Positions 23,384 to 29,235 of a DNA stretch of 34,948 nt are shown piece by piece. The notes below the pieces were generated by a model, which was not told the origin of the DNA, made no database searches, and was given only the letters and a program-made list of their open reading frames with translations. Positions within the stretch are counted from its first letter, which is position 1. Every line of letters starts with the position of its first letter. Position numbers and translations under genes: made by a program. The stretch lies in the IMG/VR virus record IMGVR_UViG_3300037502_002560, positions 1-34,948 of that record; one strand, given 5' to 3'. The DNA comes from a virus.

Positions 23384-23601
23384 CTATAAAAGGTAGAAAA
23401 GTTATTGTTCAAGATGGTAATGTAGACAAAGCCCTACGCAAGTTTAAAAAGAAAATTAGTGAGGACGGTCTATTAATGGAATTGCACGAAAGACAATTCT
23501 ACACTAAACCTACCATTAAAAGAAAATTGGCTAAGGCTCAAGCCATCCGACGTTGGAAAAAATGGCTATCAAATCAAGAACTTCCCAAGAAATTGTTTTA
23601 A
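23380..23601 (+). CDS. rpsU: ribosomal protein bS21
   Basis: A 73-residue small-subunit protein with the bS21 signature: VIVQDGNVDKALRKFKKKIS (8-27), EDGLLMELHERQFYTKPTIK (28-47) and the Lys/Arg-rich C-terminal helix. bS21 sits near the platform by the anti-Shine-Dalgarno region and helps initiation. It is the ribosomal protein most often carried by phages, including some infecting Pelagibacter. It starts with an ATGA overlap inside clpX, so the two are translationally coupled. The phage copy could replace or supplement host bS21 and bias initiation on phage mRNA. Confidence 0.92.
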   Translation: MTIKGRKVIVQDGNVDKALRKFKKKISEDGLLMELHERQFYTKPTIKRKLAKAQAIRRWKKWLSNQELPKKLF

Positions 23602-23609
23602 CCTAAATA

Positions 23610-23638
23610 CTTTATTTTTTTGCGTAATCACGTATAAT
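23610..23638 (+). promoter_or_regulatory. putative hsp20 promoter
   Basis: A consensus TATAAT at 23633-23638; the -35 region at 23610-23615 is weak (CTTTAT). An overlapping AATAAATA box (23636-23643) is a late-type alternative. Either would begin the transcript near 23645, just upstream of the thermometer hairpins. Confidence 0.5.
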
Positions 23639-23648
23639 AAATAATGTT

Positions 23649-23700
23649 GTAGATGCCGATGGTCGGGTCTACATGTCATTCTTGCTTAATGAAAGGAGAA
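23649..23700 (+). promoter_or_regulatory. ROSE-like RNA thermometer in the hsp20 leader
   Basis: Two hairpins. The first is 23649-23672 (GTAGA/TCTAC around an inner CCGA/TCGG). The second is 23679-23700: arm TTCTTGCTT pairs with AAGGAGAA across a 5-nt loop, giving UUC/GAA, U-A, U-G, one unpaired G (23684), C-G, U-A, U-A. This is the ROSE signature: a UUGCU opposite the Shine-Dalgarno AGGA with a bulged G. The SD (AGGAG, 23694-23698) is fully sequestered six to seven nt before the ATG at 23706. Heating would melt the weak pairs and release it. ROSE elements control small heat-shock genes of proteobacteria. Confidence 0.72.
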
Positions 23701-23705
23701 TTGAA

Positions 23706-24149
23706 ATGACAAACCTATCTCTACGTTCCTTAGACATTCCGTCTATTCACAAATTTGCAGTTGGTTTTGACAACATGTTCGATGAACTATTGCGTCATAC
23801 AAATGCACAAGCAGGAACAAACTATCCCCCTTATAATGTCGTAAAATTTAGTGATGACAAATTCGCTATTGAATTAGCCGTTGCTGGTTTTAAAGACGGT
23901 GACATTGATGTAACCGTTGAAAAAAATCAACTGACAGTAAAGGGAGAGAAATCAGTAGAACTTAATGAAAATATTGAGTATCTACATCGTGGCATTAGTG
24001 CCCGCAATTTTCTACGTTCTTGGACTTTAGCAGATCATGTAGAAGTAACTGGAGCGGAAATCAAAGATGGGATTTTGACTGTTCAACTAGAACGACAAGT
24101 TCCTGAAGAACAAAAACCCAAGAAGATTGCAATTACCTACACTAAATAA
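23706..24149 (+). CDS. hsp20: small heat-shock protein, Hsp20/alpha-crystallin family
   Basis: A 147-residue IbpA-type chaperone that binds unfolding proteins. The alpha-crystallin domain spans about 40-130: PPYNVVKFSDDKFAIELAVAG, DIDVTVEKNQLTVKGEK, and the HRGISARNFLRSWTLADHVEV block, with a C-terminal PKKIAI segment (I-x-I anchor-like). The ATG at 23706 follows a strong AAAGGAGAA site; an ATG at 23673 in frame is rejected because it lies within the hairpin without a site. Hsp20 is a hallmark of many T4-like cyanophages and a few other aquatic phages. Temperature-dependent translation is expected from its leader. Confidence 0.93.
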   Translation: MTNLSLRSLDIPSIHKFAVGFDNMFDELLRHTNAQAGTNYPPYNVVKFSDDKFAIELAVAGFKDGDIDVTVEKNQLTVKGEKSVELNENIEYLHRGISARNFLRSWTLADHVEVTGAEIKDGILTVQLERQVPEEQKPKKIAITYTK

Positions 24150-24164
24150 TATTATAGTAGTGAC

Positions 24165-24194
24165 AAGTGTGCGGCATTCGTCGCACACTTTTTT
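24165..24194 (+). terminator. rho-independent terminator between hsp20 and clpS
   Basis: A 9-bp perfect stem (AAGTGTGCG/CGCACACTT) with an 8-nt loop and a T-run (24189-24194). It separates hsp20 from clpS, whose ATG is only 15 nt further. No separate clpS promoter is obvious, so clpS may depend on read-through. Confidence 0.85.
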
Positions 24195-24208
24195 AAAGAG
24201 AACAAAAC

Positions 24209-24514
24209 ATGTCAAAAACAGAAACCAAAGTTAAAATCAAGCCTAATATTGGTCTTCAAGAACCTCCGTTGTTTAAAATCATTTACATTAATGATGATGT
24301 TACATCGATGGAATTTGTGGTTCAGTCATTGGTTGATTATTTCAATTATAATGTGGATACTGCTACTACAATAACAAAAAACATTCATGATGAAGGAAGT
24401 GCTGTAGTAGCAATCCTCCCATATGAAATCGCTGAACAAAAGGGCATTGAAGTTACTTTGGATGCAAGGGCTCAAGGATATCCCTTGCAAATTAAAGTGG
24501 AAGCAGAAGCTTAA
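24209..24514 (+). CDS. clpS: ClpS N-degron adaptor
   Basis: A 101-residue adaptor that in bacteria delivers proteins with N-terminal Leu, Phe, Tyr or Trp to ClpAP. It matches ClpS: PPLFKIIYINDDVTSMEFVV (19-38), then helices and AIL..EIAEQKG and the ARAQGYPLQI end. The key ligands are present: N28, D29, D30, the gatekeeper M34 and H60. The N-terminal 18 residues form the flexible extension. A short AAAGAGAAC site precedes the ATG. ClpA is not seen in this window, so it may use host ClpA (or AAA+ partners) or work with the phage ClpX in an unusual way. Confidence 0.92.
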   Translation: MSKTETKVKIKPNIGLQEPPLFKIIYINDDVTSMEFVVQSLVDYFNYNVDTATTITKNIHDEGSAVVAILPYEIAEQKGIEVTLDARAQGYPLQIKVEAEA

Positions 24515-25209
24515 ACTTCTACATCAATTCTTTTAGCCCAATACGTGTTCTTTTTATAATACGTATAGGGGTTGCAAACATAGTTGATACCGTCTACATT
24601 GGTATCAACTATTTTTTTATACGATCCATACGCCCAATTAGAAATTTTTGATTCTAAATCAGAATCTAATACTAATGAAAGTTCTGGAAGATTTTCTATG
24701 CTTTCAGGAGACTCTCCGAAATATAAATTCTTGTTAGGAACACTGTTTGTTAAAACTAAAATTCTTTTAACATCCAAGTGTTTTTGTAACTTGTCTATTG
24801 AATTTTTCAAGTACACTAAGTCCTCGAACCTGTTTACACCGTGTACTTCTTCAAAATTATAGTTATCTTCATCACCGTACCATCCTGTACAGCCCAAGAT
24901 TGCAATGCCATCTATAATAACAACGTGATGGTGTAATAATGCCACGTTACGTATTTTCTTGCAAATACCGGTGATATCATTCATCCGTTTGTTATAGTTT
25001 TCTACACCCTCAAATTCTAATGAACCTGGGGTATAGAAAACACCCTGATAAAACCTTGATAAATGATTTAACGTCAATAGTATAGTTCTTAAATCTGAAC
25101 TTATGTTCCCAGCCACTAGGCAATATAAACTGGTAGCTTTATTTTCCCAATTAAAACTATCGTCAGGCGAGAGGTTTAAATCACTTATTAAATCAAATCC
25201 GATCTTCAT
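24511..25209 (-). CDS. metallophosphoesterase-like protein with lost metal ligands
   Basis: A 232-residue protein that follows the calcineurin-like phosphoesterase layout: SDLNL (9-13) where enzymes have SD-His, GNIS (34-37) for GD-x, PGSLEF (61-66) for PGNHE, ILGCTGWYG (104-112), LTNSVPN (153-159) for THHxP and WAYGSYKK (192-199) for the WxHGHxH block. In each case the metal-binding His, Asp or Asn is replaced. So it keeps the fold but probably cannot bind metals normally or hydrolyse. ATG at 25209 is preferred over the TTG at 25212. It is on the opposite strand, 5 nt after the anchored Ala/Lys-rich gene. Confidence 0.65.
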   Translation of the reverse strand: MKIGFDLISDLNLSPDDSFNWENKATSLYCLVAGNISSDLRTILLTLNHLSRFYQGVFYTPGSLEFEGVENYNKRMNDITGICKKIRNVALLHHHVVIIDGIAILGCTGWYGDEDNYNFEEVHGVNRFEDLVYLKNSIDKLQKHLDVKRILVLTNSVPNKNLYFGESPESIENLPELSLVLDSDLESKISNWAYGSYKKIVDTNVDGINYVCNPYTYYKKNTYWAKRIDVEV

Positions 25210-25214
25210 CAAAT

Positions 25215-25535
25215 TTACTTAGCAACGGTCATTGATGGTTTTTTCGTTCTAGGTTTTGCAGGGGCCTTAGCAGTTGTTTTTTCTGCCTTAGGTTTTGCAG
25301 CACGTTTAGTTTTTGCTGGTTTAACAACAGCTGGTTCTGCTTTCGGTGCTTCCTCTACGACAACGGGTTCAGTAACAGGTTTTGCTTCTGCTTGTGTAGC
25401 GACAGGCTCGGGTTTGGTCTCAACCTCAACTTTGTAGGGAGCCTCAGACTTTGCCTCTTTTACCAGTTCTTTGTCTCTAAAAAAGAAATACCATACTGCT
25501 GCTGCAATTACGGCAATGATAATAACTAATTCCAT
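25215..25535 (-). CDS. membrane-anchored Ala/Lys/Pro-rich protein, 106 aa
   Basis: A single N-terminal transmembrane helix (LVIIIAVIAAAVWYFFF) followed by about 85 disordered residues rich in Ala, Lys, Pro, Glu and Val, becoming strongly basic at the end (KPAKTKRAAKPKAEKTTAK). AGGAGAACATA site before the ATG. A GTTAAATA box at 25564-25571 on the minus strand could be the promoter. It recalls the exported Ala/Lys-rich protein at 10339, but without cleavage. Together with the downstream pseudo-phosphoesterase it forms a minus-strand pair. Confidence 0.65.
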   Translation of the reverse strand: MELVIIIAVIAAAVWYFFFRDKELVKEAKSEAPYKVEVETKPEPVATQAEAKPVTEPVVVEEAPKAEPAVVKPAKTKRAAKPKAEKTTAKAPAKPRTKKPSMTVAK

Positions 25536-25563
25536 TATGTTCTCCTAAATATAGTTAACAATG

Positions 25564-25571
25564 TATTTAAC
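25564..25571 (-). promoter_or_regulatory. late-type promoter box for the minus-strand pair
   Basis: GTTAAATA on the minus strand, about 29 nt before the ATG at 25535; a normal Shine-Dalgarno follows, so this transcript would have a regular leader. Confidence 0.35.
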
Positions 25572-25632
25572 GGGTTATACCCCAAAGCTCAATTTTTCCT
25601 AATAATTTTGAGATTTTTGGTAAAAATGATAG

Positions 25633-25640
25633 CATAAATA
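25633..25640 (+). promoter_or_regulatory. late-type promoter box for the SprT-like gene
   Basis: CATAAATA starting 12 nt before the ATG at 25645, with no Shine-Dalgarno between. The transcript would begin at or next to the ATG. The preceding stretch 25536-25632 holds no gene. Confidence 0.45.
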
Positions 25641-25644
25641 CATT

Positions 25645-26136
25645 ATGTCCAAGAACACTCTACAACAAATGATGTATGAGGATATGCCCGGCCTTACATA
25701 CCAAAAAAGGCAGGCGTACAGAACCTCACATCGTGAAATTGTCGGGCTTTTTAAACTATTAAACAAAGAGATATTCAATAATAGGTTACCCTTACCGGAA
25801 TTTCGTGTTCTTCAACGGTCACAAGATTACTGGGGAATGTGTGCTGCAAAACATTTCGTGCCAACAAATAATAAGCGCAGTAATTGCGTAATAACACTTA
25901 ATAATAAATGGTATTGTAAACAATGGTTAATAATGACCTTAGCACATGAAATGTGTCACCAATATCAATGGGACGTTATTAGCTTCAAGCGTCAAAAAGA
26001 AGGTAAGAAACCGCTAATGAGTCATGGACCTAGCTTTTTTATATTTCGTGACAGACTAGCAAAACACGGGATCCCGTTGCGTAGAGCGCATAGTATACGC
26101 AAATGGTTCAAACACCAAAATTTATTTAAGTGCTAA
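25645..26136 (+). CDS. SprT-like zinc metalloprotease
   Basis: A 163-residue protease of the SprT family with HEMCH (H101, E102, H105) and a third ligand H127 in SHGPSF. Such proteins degrade DNA-crosslinked or nucleic-acid-bound proteins (Spartan in eukaryotes). This one lacks a C-terminal zinc ribbon, and the Cys near its end (C163) is isolated. It is basic (RR, KWFK), fitting DNA association. It lacks a Shine-Dalgarno and is preceded by a late-type promoter box. A second proteolytic function besides the Clp set. Confidence 0.85.
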   Translation: MSKNTLQQMMYEDMPGLTYQKRQAYRTSHREIVGLFKLLNKEIFNNRLPLPEFRVLQRSQDYWGMCAAKHFVPTNNKRSNCVITLNNKWYCKQWLIMTLAHEMCHQYQWDVISFKRQKEGKKPLMSHGPSFFIFRDRLAKHGIPLRRAHSIRKWFKHQNLFKC

Positions 26137-26140
26137 AAAG

Positions 26141-26148
26141 CATAAATA
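26141..26148 (+). promoter_or_regulatory. late-type promoter box for the 516-aa gene
   Basis: CATAAATA starting 15 nt before the ATG at 26156, preceded by AAAAG; no ribosome site between. The mRNA would be nearly leaderless. Confidence 0.45.
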
Positions 26149-26155
26149 ATAGATT

Positions 26156-27706
26156 ATGCGTGATTTATTAGATAAAATTGCTTACCTTGCAGAAGACCGC
26201 ACACTTAGTGCCGGTACAATTAAAAAATACCCTGAACGTTTTGATAAATTTATCACAATGATTAGGAATGAAGTTCCTTTCTACACTGTAGACAAAGAAC
26301 CCGTTATTGCTGATCCGTCTGAAGCTGATAGATTCCAAGCTATGTATGACGATAACAAGTTTACCGGAACACTTAAAATGGCAGTCACAACTGATGGTGG
26401 AGAAAAGAAAGAATTACCACTTAGTCAGTTATTGAAAACCAAAGATTTAGGTGGCCAAGCTAGCACGGGTGAAGAAGGCGAAGAAACAGGTAAGGAAGCT
26501 GCATTATTAAAACCTAGTCAAATAGGTATCACAGACCAAGACATACCTGCTACTGAATTGGGTGATGCTATCATTAATAATTCAGTTCTGCAATCTACTG
26601 ATTACGGACAAATAGTAATACAGATGGCAGAAACTATCATGCAAGGTAATAATCCTACTATACCTAAAGAAGTATCTACAAAGATACGTGCAAGTATCGT
26701 AGACTATGCAGGCGAATATCTAGGTGTGTTAGCACTTGTTCAAGGTACTTCAAGATTTCCACGCAGACAAGGTTTTGAAAAGTGGTTAGGAGGTGAAGTA
26801 AGCTCATTAACGATTAATTTTCCTAGCAAATCAAATACAAATATTGCAGATAGTTTTGCAAGTATTAAAAACGAAAAAACTCAACACACTGTAAATATTT
26901 CTAGCAAGGGTAAAGGCGGCGGAGCACCTCCTAGTGTTGGTGGATTGAAGATTCCTCAGGAGATTAGAGATAATCCCGATTATGAAGCTAGTGTGGCATT
27001 CATAGATTTGTGTGACAGTGGAAAAAATCCCAAATATAATCTACCAGAACCAAGAACTATTAGCCAAGTATTCCAAGCTATGAATTTGTTATATCAATAT
27101 GTTCCTGATGCCATACCTGAAAAATTTAATGAATTTTTACCATGGAAAGCTGATATCATTAATCGTGTTAATGACAGTATGGCAGCATTCAAACAAAGAA
27201 AAAATTTAGCGTTACCAAAATATCAAAGTTTGTGGTCTGATATTGATTTCAAAAAACCTAGTAGTGATGGTGGTAAATTAACACATGCAGTAAAGCTTGC
27301 AGTTATGCAAGCGGTAAATGAAGGTAATGCATTACCGGATTTCCAAGACGTTATTCTTGCAATCTTAGATATGAATTTCATACAACAGTATGCGGACTAT
27401 GATGCCAAGTCACGTACTATGAGTTTCGCCACACAATGGCCTGCCAAGTTGGAAGGTAAAATCACATTAGAATCTAAATCAGGTGCAACTGATCCTACTA
27501 AAGGTGGGTTCAGTTTCAAGCTATCCAACACAGACCCGAAAACTAGTCTAGAACAACCAAATGAATTGGGGATAGGTACAGCTGGTACTGACCAAACTGA
27601 AAAAGATTTTACTGCAGGAGCAGAAAAAATAGCCAAAGGTGGCAGTTCTGTACTAGCAAAAGAGCCCACTTCAGTGGGTGACGTTGGGCGTAAGAAACGC
27701 AAATAA
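26156..27706 (+). CDS. putative structural or DNA-associated protein, 516 aa
   Basis: A 516-residue protein with a helical N-terminal part (DLLDKIAYLAEDRTL), a Gly/Glu-rich linker (about 99-113), a central region with HTVNISSKGKGGGAPPSVGG, then helices (EPRTISQVFQAMNLLYQYV) and a disordered basic tail (VGRKKRK). The Lys/Gly/Pro-Ser loop resembles elements of some restriction-nuclease-like proteins, but the overall size and late-type promoter position suit a virion or head-associated protein as well. I cannot decide. No ribosome site is seen before the ATG. Confidence 0.5.
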   Translation: MRDLLDKIAYLAEDRTLSAGTIKKYPERFDKFITMIRNEVPFYTVDKEPVIADPSEADRFQAMYDDNKFTGTLKMAVTTDGGEKKELPLSQLLKTKDLGGQASTGEEGEETGKEAALLKPSQIGITDQDIPATELGDAIINNSVLQSTDYGQIVIQMAETIMQGNNPTIPKEVSTKIRASIVDYAGEYLGVLALVQGTSRFPRRQGFEKWLGGEVSSLTINFPSKSNTNIADSFASIKNEKTQHTVNISSKGKGGGAPPSVGGLKIPQEIRDNPDYEASVAFIDLCDSGKNPKYNLPEPRTISQVFQAMNLLYQYVPDAIPEKFNEFLPWKADIINRVNDSMAAFKQRKNLALPKYQSLWSDIDFKKPSSDGGKLTHAVKLAVMQAVNEGNALPDFQDVILAILDMNFIQQYADYDAKSRTMSFATQWPAKLEGKITLESKSGATDPTKGGFSFKLSNTDPKTSLEQPNELGIGTAGTDQTEKDFTAGAEKIAKGGSSVLAKEPTSVGDVGRKKRK

Positions 27707-27709
27707 CTG

Positions 27710-27737
27710 TTGACAGTCAGAAAAATTCCTGTATAAT
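27710..27737 (+). promoter_or_regulatory. sigma70 promoter for clpP
   Basis: TTGACA at 27710-27715, 16-bp spacer, TATAAT at 27732-27737. The AAAGGAATTTT site follows and the ATG is at 27763. Confidence 0.85.
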
Positions 27738-27762
27738 TGTCTTTATTTGACAAAGGAATTTT

Positions 27763-28350
27763 ATGAGTTTGGTACCTATCGTTTTGGAACAAACAAGTCG
27801 TGGCGAACGCAGCTATGACATTTATAGCCGATTGTTGCGTGACCGTGTAATTTTACTTGAAGGTGAAGTACACGACCAGATGGCCAATCTAATCGTCGCA
27901 CAGTTGTTGTTTCTAGAAAGCGAAAACCCCGACAAAGATATCAGCCTATATATCAACAGTCCTGGTGGCAGTGTTACTGCTGGTATGGCTATCTATGATA
28001 CGATGCAGTTTATTAAGCCTGATGTACAAACGATTGTCATGGGACAGGCTTGTAGTATGGGTAGTCTACTTGCACAGTCAGGTGCACCCGGTAAACGCAT
28101 GATTCTACCACATGCCCGTCATATGATTCACCAACCAAGCGGCGGTGCAAGAGGTCAAGCAACTGACATGGAAATCCAAGTGAGAGAAATTCTTGCACTT
28201 AAAAAGTCATTGACTGATATCTATGTTAAGCATAATTCTAAAGGTCGTAATTACATGCAATTGCAACAAGACATGGAGCGTGACTTCTTTATGTCTGCAC
28301 AAGAGGCTGTAGATTATGGGCTAGCAGATAAGGTAATCCAAAATCGTTAA
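27763..28350 (+). CDS. clpP: ClpP serine protease
   Basis: A 195-residue ClpP with intact catalytic triad S98 (GQACSMGS), H123 (MIHQPSGG) and D174 (ERDFFMS). It resembles E. coli ClpP along its length. It starts [16 protein letters not shown], the sequence at which the mature E. coli enzyme begins, so it has no propeptide and needs no processing to expose the axial loops. The ClpX gene of this phage is about 5 kb upstream. It has its own consensus promoter and AAGGAA site. Phage 'ClpP-like' head proteases differ in domain order; this one looks like the true cellular enzyme. Confidence 0.95.
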   Translation: MSLVPIVLEQTSRGERSYDIYSRLLRDRVILLEGEVHDQMANLIVAQLLFLESENPDKDISLYINSPGGSVTAGMAIYDTMQFIKPDVQTIVMGQACSMGSLLAQSGAPGKRMILPHARHMIHQPSGGARGQATDMEIQVREILALKKSLTDIYVKHNSKGRNYMQLQQDMERDFFMSAQEAVDYGLADKVIQNR

Positions 28351-28353
28351 TAT

Positions 28354-28382
28354 TTGACAGAAATTACCGAATAGTATATAAT
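28354..28382 (+). promoter_or_regulatory. sigma70 promoter for the phosphatase gene
   Basis: TTGACA at 28354-28359, 17-bp spacer, TATAAT at 28377-28382, four nt after the clpP stop. A GAGG site and ATG at 28402 follow. Confidence 0.9.
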
Positions 28383-28401
28383 CTGTGCTTGAGGTAATAA
28401 T

Positions 28402-28911
28402 ATGAACAACTGGATTCAAAACATTTCTTTGGCTGATGCACGTAAGGGTTTCCACTTCGATCCGGGACCCAATTCCATGCTGATCCAAATCTGCGATCCT
28501 CCTGGGGATTTTCCTACTCCGAAGTTTAGCTTCAAGGAAGTTCATCAGTTCCAGTTCCTAGATGTAGAAAAGGATGACTTTGTCCTAGATGAGGCTATGC
28601 GTTGCAGCCAAGAACAAGCTAACGAACTGGTTCGCCTGTTGCAACATGCATTGGACAACCATATGAATGTGATTGTTCATTGCCATGCAGGTGTATGCCG
28701 TAGTGGCGCTGTCTGCGAAGTCGGCGTCATGATGGGATTCCGTGATCCTGAAGTCTTTCGTAGCCCTAATCTGTTGGTCAAGCACCGCATGATGAAGGCT
28801 CTGGGCTGGACATACGATGAACAAGAACCGCACACCGTAAATGGTGTGCCGTTCGAATATGATGAACTAAATAACAAAATTTGGTTGCATATGAAAAACA
28901 AGGAAATCTGA
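28402..28911 (+). CDS. protein tyrosine/dual-specificity phosphatase
   Basis: A 169-residue phosphatase with the P-loop HCHAGVCRSG (93-102): nucleophile C94, R100, S101, matching HCx5R(S/T). The acid loop likely comes from DVEKDD (54-59), and a helical C-terminal part follows. It would dephosphorylate Tyr or Ser/Thr of a host or phage protein, or an RNA 5' end as some such enzymes do. A GAGGTAATAAT site and separate promoter suggest an early gene. It neighbours clpP. Confidence 0.8.
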   Translation: MNNWIQNISLADARKGFHFDPGPNSMLIQICDPPGDFPTPKFSFKEVHQFQFLDVEKDDFVLDEAMRCSQEQANELVRLLQHALDNHMNVIVHCHAGVCRSGAVCEVGVMMGFRDPEVFRSPNLLVKHRMMKALGWTYDEQEPHTVNGVPFEYDELNNKIWLHMKNKEI

Positions 28912-28913
28912 GG

Positions 28914-28942
28914 TTGACAATAAATCGGTTTGGATATATAAT
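28914..28942 (+). promoter_or_regulatory. sigma70 promoter, TTGACAATAA family
   Basis: TTGACA at 28914-28919, 17-bp spacer, TATAAT at 28937-28942, nearly the same as the promoter at 12043 through the whole spacer and beyond the -10. Drives the 28966 gene. Confidence 0.9.
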
Positions 28943-28965
28943 ATGTTTATTGAATGGAGAAAGAT

Positions 28966-29181
28966 ATGTCCAAACTGTACGATGAACGACACGGTGGTCC
29001 CTACGACAGGGGTGCGGCCGATTCTTACTATGGTCGTCCCTTCAACCCTCACTTTTATGCAGGCGCTACAATGACCAGTCCTCGCATTCCGCTGGATGCT
29101 ATGACGGCCGAGGAAATCACTGCTTACACCGCAGGTTATCGTGACAATGAAGAATCAGGCAATCACAAAGATTGGGGTTGA
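28966..29181 (+). CDS. conserved phage protein (YDRGAADSYYGR), 71 aa
   Basis: ATG at 28966 with a GGAGAAAG site; an ATG at 28954 upstream lacks a site. Core GGPYDRGAADSYYGRPFNPH and a TAEEITAYTAGYRDNEESG end recur in many phages; role unknown. The final TGA is within the -35 box of the next promoter. Confidence 0.7.
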   Translation: MSKLYDERHGGPYDRGAADSYYGRPFNPHFYAGATMTSPRIPLDAMTAEEITAYTAGYRDNEESGNHKDWG

Positions 29182-29206
29182 CAATAATTCCCGATTCTGA
29201 TATACT
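29178..29206 (+). promoter_or_regulatory. sigma70 promoter for the rII unit
   Basis: TTGACA at 29178-29183, 17-bp spacer, TATACT at 29201-29206. It begins TTGACAATAATTCCC exactly like the 12643 promoter and ends a related leader (ACGGAG). It starts a unit that includes rIIA and rIIB and ends at the terminator at 32865. Confidence 0.9.
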
Positions 29207-29235
29207 ATCATCATAGTCAAAAAACGGAGTAAGAA

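Noticed and set aside
23673-23705. Upstream in-frame ATG for hsp20 (adds 11 residues)
   Set aside because: It lies within the thermometer leader, lacks a ribosome site and would disrupt the strong AAAGGAGAA start at 23706.
27664-27677. Hairpin CCCACT/AGTGGG near the end of the 516-aa gene as a terminator
   Set aside because: Inside the coding region and not followed by a T-run.
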